Below, piece after piece: positions 1 through 6,282 of a stretch of DNA of 8,958 nt. The stretch comes from JBDKGH01 sp039798265 (GTDB lineage Bacteria; Bacteroidota; Bacteroidia; Flavobacteriales_D; Sanyastnellaceae): the NCBI GenBank assembly GCA_039798265.1, contig JBDKGH010000012.1, positions 1-8,958 on the forward strand. Direction: 5' to 3'. The notes under the pieces are model-generated. The model was not told the origin of the DNA, searched no databases, and saw nothing but the letters and a program-made list of their open reading frames with translations. Position 1 is the stretch's first letter; each line of letters opens with the position of its first letter. The translations under genes were made by a program, and so were the position numbers.

Positions 1-158
1 ACGATATGTCAGGCAAACAGCTACAGTCTGTTTCTCTTCATCAATGGGATACTACCTATATTATGGATATCGATTTTTTACCCGCGGGAGAATATATCTT
101 ATCTCTATTCGACGGCAACGAACTACTCCAAACAGAACGGCTGAGTGTTGTGAAATAA
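1..158 (+). CDS. C-terminal end of a secreted protein with a type IX secretion (Por) sorting domain, partial
   Basis: The gene enters from the left edge in the frame whose first full codon is at position 3, and ends at TAA 156-158, leaving 52 visible residues. The tail has the plan of a type A T9SS C-terminal sorting domain. A strand-like stretch (YIMDIDFL) runs into the turn LPAGEYILSLF, followed by a glycine-containing loop (DGNE), a last strand (LLQTERLSVV) and a terminal lysine. In Bacteroidota this domain sends a protein across the outer membrane through the Por/Spr machinery and is usually removed on release or on attachment to the cell surface. The passenger domain lies outside the window, so the activity (enzyme, adhesin or other) cannot be told. 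The gene converges on sucC, with a shared terminator between them. The match is by pattern, without a profile search. Confidence 0.75.
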   Translation, partial: DMSGKQLQSVSLHQWDTTYIMDIDFLPAGEYILSLFDGNELLQTERLSVVK

Positions 159-216
159 AGAATGTGCTTTTATGGGGTGCGTTGGTTCTATCTTTCTCAC
201 GCCACATCAACGATCC

Positions 217-261
217 CCGACTTGGAGTCGGTGTTGACAAAGCTGGGCGATTTTCAATCGC
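217..261. repeat. Pair of related 15-bp palindromes, 30 bp centre to centre
   Basis: Two hairpin-forming sequences of equal length sit here. CCGACTTGGAGTCGG (217-231) has a 5-bp stem. GCGATTTTCAATCGC (247-261) has a 6-bp stem. Both fit SCGAYTTKSARTCGS and they are separated by 15 bp. An outer TCAAC/GTTGA pairing (207-211 with 233-237) could extend the first hairpin imperfectly. The shape resembles small dispersed REP-like palindromes found between genes in Bacteroidota, but that identification is inference. Confidence 0.5.
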
Positions 262-277
262 GGAGAATTACATAAAA

Positions 278-312
278 AAAAAGCCCTTCTTTTTTTTAAA
301 GAAGGGCTTTTT
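278..312. terminator. Bidirectional rho-independent terminator between the T9SS cargo gene and sucC
   Basis: A 15-bp perfect stem pairs positions 278-292 with 298-312 around a loop of five T. The GC core is GCCCTTC/GAAGGGC, flanked by A-runs on the left arm and T-runs on the right, so each strand ends in a U-tract. It lies 120 bp past the stop of the left-edge gene and 25 bp past the stop of sucC, which is transcribed from the other side. It should therefore end both convergent transcripts. Confidence 0.9.
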
Positions 313-336
313 AAGAATCGGTAAAACCGAATATGA

Positions 337-1551
337 TTATTGGCCTATGACCATTTTCACTTTGTCAGCAGCCTCTTGCAAGGTGATTACTGAGTGAACA
401 GCTAGACCTGATTCATCAATCAATTGTTTTGCTTCAACTGCATTGGTACCTTGAAGACGCACGATAATCGGAACATTGATATTTTCAATGTTTTTGTATG
501 CATCAACAATACCTTGGGCAACACGGTCGCAGCGAACGATACCACCGAAGATATTTACCAAAATAGCTTTTACGTTTGGATCGCGGAGGATCATACGGAA
601 AGCTGTTTCTACGCGCTTCGCATCTGCCGTACCACCTACATCGAGGAAGTTAGCTGGATCACCACCTGAAAGTTTGATGATATCCATGGTAGCCATTGCC
701 AAACCAGCGCCGTTTACCATACAACCCACGTTACCGTCGAGTTTCACGTAATTCAAACCAGCGGCAGTGGCTTCCACTTCCAAAGGATCTTCCTCGGTAG
801 TGTCGCGCATTTCAGCGATTTCTTTGTGACGGAAAAGGCCATTGCCATCCATCGTCACCTTAGCATCTACGGCGATGATACGATCGTCTGATGTTTTCAA
901 AACCGGGTTGATTTCGAACATGGCAGCATCGATACCTACAAATGCGCTGTATAGTTTTTTCACGAAAGTGCCCATTTCCTTGAATGCAGTACCGCTCAAA
1001 CCAAGGTTGAAAGCGATTTTACGGCATTGGAAATCATTTACACCTGTCAATGGATCAACTACTTCTTTGAAGATACGCTCGGGTGTTTTTTCAGCCACTT
1101 CTTCGATGTTCATACCACCATCTGGTGAATAAACGATCACATGACGGCCGATACCACGATCGAGCAATACAGACATATAGAATTCGCGAGGTTCGCTAGC
1201 TCCAGGAGCATAAACGTCCTCAGCAACATAAACTTTATTAACTAGTTTACCTTCTGCTTTGGTTTGAAGGGTAACTAGGTGACCGCCCAAAATAGCTTTT
1301 GCTTTTTCTGGAACTTCATCAAGGCTTTTTGCTAATACAACACCGCGCGATCCGGTTTCGGTAACCGTACCTTTACCGCGACCACCCGCATGGATTTGTG
1401 CTTTTACAACAAACCAGCCAGTGCCTGTTTCTTCCTTTAATTTTTTGGCAGCTTCTAAAGCTTCCTCAGGAGTAGAAGCCACATGACCGCGTTGAATAGC
1501 AACGCCGTAACCGGCTAAAATCGCTTTACCTTGATATTCGTGGATGTTCAT
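337..1551 (-). CDS. sucC: Succinate-CoA ligase (ADP-forming), beta subunit
   Basis: This is the beta subunit of succinyl-CoA synthetase, which with the SucD alpha subunit interconverts succinyl-CoA and succinate with formation of nucleoside triphosphate in the cytoplasmic TCA cycle. The protein has 404 residues and the family is about 390-400. It opens with MNIHEYQGK, typical of SucC. An ATP-grasp domain follows, with the nucleotide-binding lysine at K50 and the glycine loop GGRGK at 56-60. Next come the metal-site region FEINPV and AVDAKVTMD. The C-terminal CoA-ligase domain carries GAGLAMATMD, NFLDVGGTAD and NIFGGIVRCD. ATG at 1551 is chosen because the MNIHEYQ opening is conserved; the frame stays open to 1623, but the extra 24 residues do not look like SucC. 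sucD is not in the window. The gene is divergent from lolD and has a candidate promoter and a 17-bp palindrome before its start. Confidence 0.97.
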   Translation of the reverse strand: MNIHEYQGKAILAGYGVAIQRGHVASTPEEALEAAKKLKEETGTGWFVVKAQIHAGGRGKGTVTETGSRGVVLAKSLDEVPEKAKAILGGHLVTLQTKAEGKLVNKVYVAEDVYAPGASEPREFYMSVLLDRGIGRHVIVYSPDGGMNIEEVAEKTPERIFKEVVDPLTGVNDFQCRKIAFNLGLSGTAFKEMGTFVKKLYSAFVGIDAAMFEINPVLKTSDDRIIAVDAKVTMDGNGLFRHKEIAEMRDTTEEDPLEVEATAAGLNYVKLDGNVGCMVNGAGLAMATMDIIKLSGGDPANFLDVGGTADAKRVETAFRMILRDPNVKAILVNIFGGIVRCDRVAQGIVDAYKNIENINVPIIVRLQGTNAVEAKQLIDESGLAVHSVITLQEAADKVKMVIGQ

Positions 1552-1553
1552 AG

Positions 1554-1570
1554 TTCGAAAAATTTTCGAA
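1554..1570. promoter_or_regulatory. 17-bp perfect palindrome 2 bp upstream of the sucC start codon
   Basis: TTCGAAAAATTTTCGAA reads the same on both strands around a single central base (1562). It occupies most of the short leader expected for sucC, between the putative -7 element (1573-1580) and the ATG (1549-1551). A site here could be an operator overlapping the transcription start, or a leader hairpin hiding the start codon. With 8-bp arms and a 1-nt centre it would fold poorly as RNA, which favours a DNA-binding site. It could also be chance in AT-rich DNA. Confidence 0.4.
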
Positions 1571-1572
1571 TG

Positions 1573-1605
1573 CAAATAAAGGAAAGGAATCCTTACAAAA
1601 CCCAA
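1573..1605 (-). promoter_or_regulatory. Candidate Bacteroidota-type promoter for sucC
   Basis: On the minus strand there is TTG (complement of 1603-1605), a 22-bp spacer and then TTTATTTG (complement of 1573-1580). The Flavobacterium-type consensus is TTG-N17-23-TAnnTTTG, so the -7 element has one mismatch, in the invariant TA. The predicted leader would be about 15-20 nt. It is the best match I found in the 115-bp divergent region, but it is not strong. Confidence 0.35.
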
Positions 1606-1666
1606 CTTATTCAAATATTGCACTCACGGATTTTCAACCATCGTTGGTTATTCGTTAATTCGCAAC

Positions 1667-2314
1667 ATGATTCAAGGGATCGGAATAGAAAAAACCTACG
1701 ATAAATTGCAGGTTCTCAAAGGAGTGAATGTAGAAATCGCCGCAGGCGAGGTCGTTTCCATTGTGGGAGCCTCGGGCGCGGGTAAGTCTACCCTACTCCA
1801 CCTCTTGGGCACCCTCGACCGTCCTGACCGTGGAAAAATACTAATCGATGGCACAGATGTTTCATCGCTCTCCACGGCTAAATTGGCTCAGTTTCGCAAC
1901 GCCAATATTGGATTTATCTTTCAGTTTCACAACCTTTTGCCCGAATTTACTGCCCTAGAAAATGTGTGCATTCCGGCTTTTATAGGCAAAACGGATAAGG
2001 CAGCCGCTGAGCAGCGTGCCCTCGAACTCCTCACCTTTCTAGGCTTGGCAGAAAGAGCCCATCACAAGCCATCGCAACTTTCGGGGGGCGAACAGCAGCG
2101 CGTAGCGGTGGCCCGAGCCCTCATCAATAAACCAAAGGTCATTTTCGCCGACGAGCCTTCTGGAAACCTCGACTCCAAGAACGCTCGTGAGTTGCATGAA
2201 CTTTTTTTCTCCTTGCGCCAACAGTTCGGTCAAACCTTCGTTATCGTCACGCACAATGAAGATTTAGCCCGCATGGCTGACCGCACTTTGACCATGGTCG
2301 ATGGCAAGTTGTGA
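1667..2314 (+). CDS. lolD: ABC transporter ATP-binding protein, LolD type (lipoprotein release)
   Basis: This is a 215-residue cytoplasmic ATPase subunit of the LolD/MacB branch of ABC transporters, which powers extraction of lipoproteins from the inner membrane or related mechanotransmission. All motifs are present: Walker A GASGAGKST (34-42), Q-loop Q86 in FIFQFHNLLPEFTALENV, signature LSGGEQQR (138-145), Walker B VIFADEP (158-164), D-loop SGNLD (165-169) and switch histidine H196 in VTHN. The stretch around the Q-loop with LLPEFTALENV and the ADEPSGNLD block are characteristic of LolD/MacB/FtsE proteins, and the short length with no fused permease fits LolD over MacB. No LolC/E-like permease lies next to it, so its partner must be elsewhere. 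FtsE or another member of the same branch is the main alternative. The start at 1667 leaves the normal number of residues before the Walker A motif. Confidence 0.88.
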   Translation: MIQGIGIEKTYDKLQVLKGVNVEIAAGEVVSIVGASGAGKSTLLHLLGTLDRPDRGKILIDGTDVSSLSTAKLAQFRNANIGFIFQFHNLLPEFTALENVCIPAFIGKTDKAAAEQRALELLTFLGLAERAHHKPSQLSGGEQQRVAVARALINKPKVIFADEPSGNLDSKNARELHELFFSLRQQFGQTFVIVTHNEDLARMADRTLTMVDGKL

Positions 2315-2370
2315 GCATGATTAATTTTTTTTGTCAAAAAATAGTCGCCCTTCTGCATACTTATTAGGCC

Positions 2371-2398
2371 TTGAAGAGGTTTGAATCTCTTAACTTTG
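2371..2398 (+). promoter_or_regulatory. Bacteroidota-type promoter (TTG-N17-TAACTTTG) for the BatA/pseudo-dihydroorotase pair
   Basis: TTG at 2371-2373, a 17-bp spacer and TAACTTTG at 2391-2398 give an exact match to the Bacteroidota primary-sigma consensus (-33 TTG, -7 TAnnTTTG). Transcription should begin a few bases past 2398, leaving only about 3-7 nt before the ATG at 2408. This also argues against a TTG start at 2381, which would lie inside the promoter. Confidence 0.65.
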
Positions 2399-2407
2399 CC
2401 ATTAACT

Positions 2408-4462
2408 ATGAAATTTGTTCATCCGGAAATATTGTGGGGTCTTGGTGCACTCGCTATCCCTATAATCGTCCACCTCTTCAATTTCAGAAAGTTTAAAAAG
2501 GTTCTTTTTTCCAATGTCGATTTCCTCAAAGAAATCAAACATGAAACAAAGAACAAGTCGAAGATCAAACATTTCTTGATCCTCCTAGCGCGTATGTTCG
2601 CCATTACAGCCTTGGTGCTCGCCTTCGCGCAGCCCTATGTGCCCGTGGCAGCTGATCAGTCTCGCCCAGGCGATAAAGCCATCTCCATTTATATCGATAA
2701 TTCGTTTAGCATGGAAGCTGAAAACGAAGGTGCTCGTTTATTGGAAGTGGCTAAAAACAAAGCCTTCGAAATTGTCAACGCCTTTAAGCCTACGGATAAG
2801 TTTCAATTGATCACCAATGACTTTGAAGGACGACATCAGCGCCTTGTTTCCAAAGAAGAGATGACACAGTTGATACAAGAGGTGAACGTATCGCCCGTCA
2901 GTCGATCGGTAGCTGATGTGGTATCCCGTCAAAAAGATCTTTTTGCTCAAAATAAATTCGATCACAAAAGCATTTATCTCATCAGCGATTTTCAATCGAG
3001 CACGAGCAACATTGCCGATATCGCCAACGATGCTAGTATTCAAATGCGCTTTATTCCTACGCAAGCCGAAAACCAATCTAACCTCTACATCGACTCGTTA
3101 TGGTTTGAATCGCCTGTGCGAAAGCTCAATCAAACAGAGGTCATGTACGTGCGTGTGGTCAATGCAGGCGAAGAAGAACAAAGCAGCATCCCGCTTGACC
3201 TTTCCGTAAATGGACAACAAAAAAGCGTGGCCTCGGTGAGCATCGGTGCACAAGCTACGCTAGATATACCGCTCAGTTTTACCCAAACAGACACCGGCAT
3301 TAAACATGCGGTGGTAAAACTCGACGATCACCCCGTTGTTTTCGACGATGCTTTTTACTTCAGTTATACCGTAGCAGCCGAACTGAAAATAATGGACATT
3401 CAATCCACCATTACGGCCTTCAACCCTGTGCAGGCTGTATTTGCGGATGATCCCTATTTTGTGTACACCCCGGCCTCCGCATCACAGATTGATTTTAATG
3501 CATTGGCTCAGCAAAATTTGGTAGTGCTCAATCAATTAAAATCCATCTCTTCTGGCTTGCAATCCGAATTGCAGAAATTTGTAGCGAACGGCGGCAGCGT
3601 GCTTATCGCACCTGGTTTAGATATGGATATGGATATGGCTAGCTACAACCAACTGCTCCAAACATTGAATGCAGGAGAGTTCAAGGGAAAAATAGAAGGT
3701 GCCACTCGAGTGAGCGCTGTTGATTTTGAGCATTACCTGTATAAAAACGCTTTTGAAAAACCATCACCCAATACAGAATTGCCTGTAGCAGCGGTGTATT
3801 ACGATCTTGCCCTTCCTCAACGTTCGACTACTACTTCGGTCTTGTCCTTTCAAACGGGATCACCACTGCTCACGGTGGGCGAATACGAAGGAGGACGAGT
3901 GTACGTTATCACCACACCATTGGACCGCGAAAGCAGTGGATTTGTATCGCACAGTTTTTTTCCCACCAGCCTTTTGCGCATGGCCGAATTCAGTCAGTCC
4001 AATGCACCACTCTACTACTCTATTGGTTCAGGAGAAAACATCACTTTGCGCCAGTTGCAGCCAGGAGTAGATCAAACCTTCCGCTTGCAAAACATTAGCG
4101 GCGGAGAAGAATGGATACCCGAGCATCGGTCGGAAAATGGCAACACACAACTGTATATGAGCAATCTATTGCACACTGCCGGCAACTACCGATTGACCTT
4201 GGGCGATTCAGCAGTAGCATCCCTCTCCTTTAACTACAACCGCGATGAATCGAATACAGCAATACTCGATGCATCGAGCATACAAGATATTATCACTGAA
4301 AAAGGATGGACCAATGCGCGCTTAATGGAAGCTAGCGAGGAAAACCTTGCGGCCGAAGCTGGCGAATTGGAAGAAGGCAAAAAATATTGGTGGACCATGA
4401 TTATTTGGACGCTGATCTTTTTGGCCATCGAAATCATTCTTCTCAAATTTTGGAAAAGATAA
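2408..4462 (+). CDS. BatA-domain membrane protein with von Willebrand factor A domain
   Basis: The product has 684 residues. Residues 1-77 form the N-terminal double-transmembrane module typical of Bacteroidota Bat proteins. Helix one is about residues 8-24 (ILWGLGALAIPIIVHLF), followed by a basic cytoplasmic link with FRKFKKVLFSNVDFL, and helix two is about 56-74. A von Willebrand A domain follows from about 90, with a complete metal-site motif D97-N-S99-F-S101 and, further on, the strand YLISDFQSS. A beta-rich CARDB-like segment comes next, then an alpha/beta part like the class I glutamine amidotransferase fold (LQKFVANGGSVLIAPG, about 388-404) with no catalytic site apparent. A last membrane helix lies at about 661-682. 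The bulk is probably periplasmic. Such proteins are thought to work with MoxR ATPases in envelope assembly or stress, but no moxR is nearby and the role is unproven. The next gene begins 12 bp downstream. Confidence 0.88.
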   Translation: MKFVHPEILWGLGALAIPIIVHLFNFRKFKKVLFSNVDFLKEIKHETKNKSKIKHFLILLARMFAITALVLAFAQPYVPVAADQSRPGDKAISIYIDNSFSMEAENEGARLLEVAKNKAFEIVNAFKPTDKFQLITNDFEGRHQRLVSKEEMTQLIQEVNVSPVSRSVADVVSRQKDLFAQNKFDHKSIYLISDFQSSTSNIADIANDASIQMRFIPTQAENQSNLYIDSLWFESPVRKLNQTEVMYVRVVNAGEEEQSSIPLDLSVNGQQKSVASVSIGAQATLDIPLSFTQTDTGIKHAVVKLDDHPVVFDDAFYFSYTVAAELKIMDIQSTITAFNPVQAVFADDPYFVYTPASASQIDFNALAQQNLVVLNQLKSISSGLQSELQKFVANGGSVLIAPGLDMDMDMASYNQLLQTLNAGEFKGKIEGATRVSAVDFEHYLYKNAFEKPSPNTELPVAAVYYDLALPQRSTTTSVLSFQTGSPLLTVGEYEGGRVYVITTPLDRESSGFVSHSFFPTSLLRMAEFSQSNAPLYYSIGSGENITLRQLQPGVDQTFRLQNISGGEEWIPEHRSENGNTQLYMSNLLHTAGNYRLTLGDSAVASLSFNYNRDESNTAILDASSIQDIITEKGWTNARLMEASEENLAAEAGELEEGKKYWWTMIIWTLIFLAIEIILLKFWKR

Positions 4463-4474
4463 ACCCCACTGGCT

Positions 4475-5713
4475 ATGAAAACGCTTTTCAAATCGGCACT
4501 GATTCTCGATCCTCGCTCACCGCATCACGGTAAGAAAAGAGATGTTCTGATTGACAAAGGAACCATTGTAAGCATTGCAGCTTCTTTGCCTGAAGAAAAA
4601 GCGAAAGTGGTGAAAGAAAAAGGGCTGGTGATCACTACCGGTTTCATAGATCTACAAGCTCGCTTTGGTGAACCGGGGCATGAGTACAAAGAAGATTTTA
4701 GCAGTGGTATAGCGGCTGCAAAAGCAGGTGGATATACGCGTATAGCCCTTCTCCCATCTACTACACCGCCCGTTGATAATAAGGCCTCGGTGGATTTTAT
4801 GAAACGCAAGGGCATCATGCACGATTTCATTATTCACCCTATAGGCACTTTATCAGACAAACGTGAAGGCAAGCAATTGTCTGAAATGTTTGATATGAAA
4901 AACGCAGGAGCTGTTGCCTTTAGTGACGACAAGCAATCGGTGAGCACCGAATTGATGGCGCGAGCATTGGAATACACCCAAAATTTTGATGGCTTGGTGA
5001 TGAGCTTTCCACTTGACCCCGGCGTTAATCCAGGAGCACAAGTGCACGAAGGCCCAACCTCTACCCGCATGGGCATGAAAGGACTGAGCCACGCCAGTGA
5101 GGAAATACGTCTATCTCGCGATTTAGATTTGCTGCGCTACCTCGGTGGTCGATTGCACGTGTCGCTTATCAGCACGGCTAAAAGTGTAGATCTCATTCGC
5201 AAGGCGAAAAAAGAAGGACTTCAGGTGACCTGTGCCATCGCGGCGCATCAACTTTCGTTCTTAGACGAGGATATGATGGGCTTTGATACCCACTTAAAAG
5301 TACTGCCTCCATTCCGCACGAAAGAAGACCGCAAAGCATTGATCGCTGGACTGAAAGATGGCACAATTGACGCTATTTGCAGCGATCATACACCCGAAGA
5401 TGTAGAACACAAGCAGCTTGAATTTGAGCATGCTAATTTCGGTATGAATACTATTCAGCATGCCTTTCCGATAGCCTATACAGCGCTCGCCGACTCTTTG
5501 GATTTAGAGACGATTGTTTCCAAATTCACCGCAGGTCCGCGAGCCATTTTGCGCGCCGACCAACCCGTTATCGAAGCTGGCCAAGCCGCGGAGATAACGG
5601 TCTTCAGTACGGACGCTGATACAACCGTGAGCTTGGGCAAAAAAGAATGGATGTCGAAGACGGGGAATACGGGGTTTGAGGGGAAGGGTTTTAAAGGGAA
5701 AATGATAAAATGA
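4475..5713 (+). CDS. Dihydroorotase-family protein lacking the zinc ligands (probable pseudo-dihydroorotase)
   Basis: A 412-residue cyclic amidohydrolase of the type I dihydroorotase family, collinear with that family throughout. Conserved framework includes TTGFIDLQARFGEPG (54-68), the SDDKQSV loop (150-156), GPTSTRMGMKGLSHASEE, RLHVSLISTAKS (226-237), KVLPPFRTKEDRKALIAGL (275-293) and DAICSDHTPED (299-309). The metal centre is broken. The usual HxH is Q61-A-R63. The histidine of the usual HAED motif is replaced (VMSFPLD, 175-181). The histidine of HVxHVST is L231. The aspartate of SDH (D304) remains. Dihydroorotase activity is therefore unlikely. The Pseudomonas PyrC' precedent, a dead homologue that supports assembly of aspartate transcarbamoylase, suggests a structural or regulatory role. 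An active PyrC would be needed elsewhere in the genome. The gene is coupled to the BatA gene, and its last codons run into an octamer repeat array. Automated tools will probably call it pyrC. Confidence 0.87.
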   Translation: MKTLFKSALILDPRSPHHGKKRDVLIDKGTIVSIAASLPEEKAKVVKEKGLVITTGFIDLQARFGEPGHEYKEDFSSGIAAAKAGGYTRIALLPSTTPPVDNKASVDFMKRKGIMHDFIIHPIGTLSDKREGKQLSEMFDMKNAGAVAFSDDKQSVSTELMARALEYTQNFDGLVMSFPLDPGVNPGAQVHEGPTSTRMGMKGLSHASEEIRLSRDLDLLRYLGGRLHVSLISTAKSVDLIRKAKKEGLQVTCAIAAHQLSFLDEDMMGFDTHLKVLPPFRTKEDRKALIAGLKDGTIDAICSDHTPEDVEHKQLEFEHANFGMNTIQHAFPIAYTALADSLDLETIVSKFTAGPRAILRADQPVIEAGQAAEITVFSTDADTTVSLGKKEWMSKTGNTGFEGKGFKGKMIK

Positions 5714-5769
5714 TAAAAGGATAAAATGATAAAGGGATAAAATGATAAAAATATAAAAGGATAAAATGA
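5704..5769 (+). repeat. Tandem array of an 8-bp unit, GATAAAA(T/G), about eight copies
   Basis: Eight units in strict 8-bp register: GATAAAAT (5704, 5720, 5736, 5760), GATAAAAG (5712), GATAAAGG (5728), GATAAAAA (5744) and TATAAAAG (5752), then a trailing GA. It starts inside the pseudo-dihydroorotase gene, whose TGA stop (5711-5713) straddles the first two units. Every frame through the unit meets a stop within a few codons, so changes in copy number should not lengthen the protein. The same octamer recurs at about 7056-7111 in the same orientation. Confidence 0.9.
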
Positions 5770-5911
5770 ACTCCTTTTTTAATGAAGGTGTTCTTTGTTC
5801 GCGGAAGCGTATGATAGGTGATTTGTTCTGAATAGTGATTCGGTTAACGTGAGTATTGAGGGCGAAGTCTTTTATTGAAAATAAAGGAAGATTATAAGGC
5901 TGTTGGTTTAA

Positions 5912-6265
5912 TCATACCAAATTTATACTCCAGTGTATTTCTCCTGTCACTTCGGTGCAGATTTCGATAGCCCCATTGCCGTAGTCCCAACTTAAGGAAT
6001 AACTTACTTCCTTCTCCTTGATAAAGTCAGCTAATTCCGACGAAAGAAAAATCATTTCTTTAAACTGATCCTTCGTTTCCTGCAATTCATGCAAAGCACC
6101 TTGTTTCGTCAGGTTTTCAAGATGAGTACATTGTGACCAACCGGTGACCAAAAATTGATGCTCGTTGGGGTTTGAAAAAGTAAGCTCACCCACTTTGAAG
6201 GTGTGCCCTGCATTAAGCACAATCAGGGCATTCTGTATTCGCTGTTTAAGTGTTTCTGGCATCAT
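5912..6265 (-). CDS. Hypothetical protein (117 residues), second gene of a two-gene cassette
   Basis: I do not recognise this family. The product is a small soluble protein with no signal peptide or membrane helix. The N-terminal third looks alpha/beta (LKQRIQNALIVLNAGHTFKVGELTF). A helical middle (about 55-85) is rich in Glu, Lys and Gln. The C-terminus has the strand pattern VSYSLSWDYGNGAIEICTEV followed by GEIHW. That compact layout with aromatic strands and an acidic surface is common among immunity or antitoxin-type proteins, but this is a weak analogy. The start could be either of two adjacent ATGs (6265 or 6262). It begins 17 bp after the stop of the 229-residue gene, so the two are probably co-transcribed. 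The gene is AT-richer in appearance than the core genes to the left. TGA at 5912 is the stop. Confidence 0.65.
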   Translation of the reverse strand: MMPETLKQRIQNALIVLNAGHTFKVGELTFSNPNEHQFLVTGWSQCTHLENLTKQGALHELQETKDQFKEMIFLSSELADFIKEKEVSYSLSWDYGNGAIEICTEVTGEIHWSINLV

Positions 6266-6282
6266 AACTTCATCTTTTCAGG

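Noticed and set aside
159..277. tRNA or other structured RNA gene before the terminator
   Set aside because: No cloverleaf, T-loop sequence or acceptor pairing on either strand; only the two short palindromes are present.
44..397. Open frame of 117 codons on the plus strand
   Set aside because: It overlaps the T9SS sorting-domain tail in another frame, runs through the terminator and into the sucC 3' end, and its translation looks like no protein family.
1552..1623. N-terminal extension of SucC by 24 residues
   Set aside because: SucC proteins begin at MNIHEYQ; the extension would cover the palindrome and candidate promoter and has no family resemblance.
2327..2341. TTTTTTGTCAAAAAA palindrome after lolD as a terminator
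   Set aside because: Arms are almost pure A/T with a one-base centre and no U-tract after a GC stem, so it would not form a stable terminator hairpin.
2381..2407. TTG start for the BatA gene
   Set aside because: It lies within the exact TTG-N17-TAACTTTG promoter; the ATG at 2408 gives the usual BatA N-terminus MKFVHPEILWG.
3620..3637. GATATG repeated three times inside the BatA gene
   Set aside because: Short in-frame hexamer repeat coding for alternating Asp-Met; too small to be a meaningful variable tract.
5770..5911. Possible small gene or RNA between the octamer array and the 117-residue gene
   Set aside because: No sizeable open frame and no stable hairpin; a TTTATT/AATAAA inverted repeat near 5872-5886 is too weak to call a terminator.
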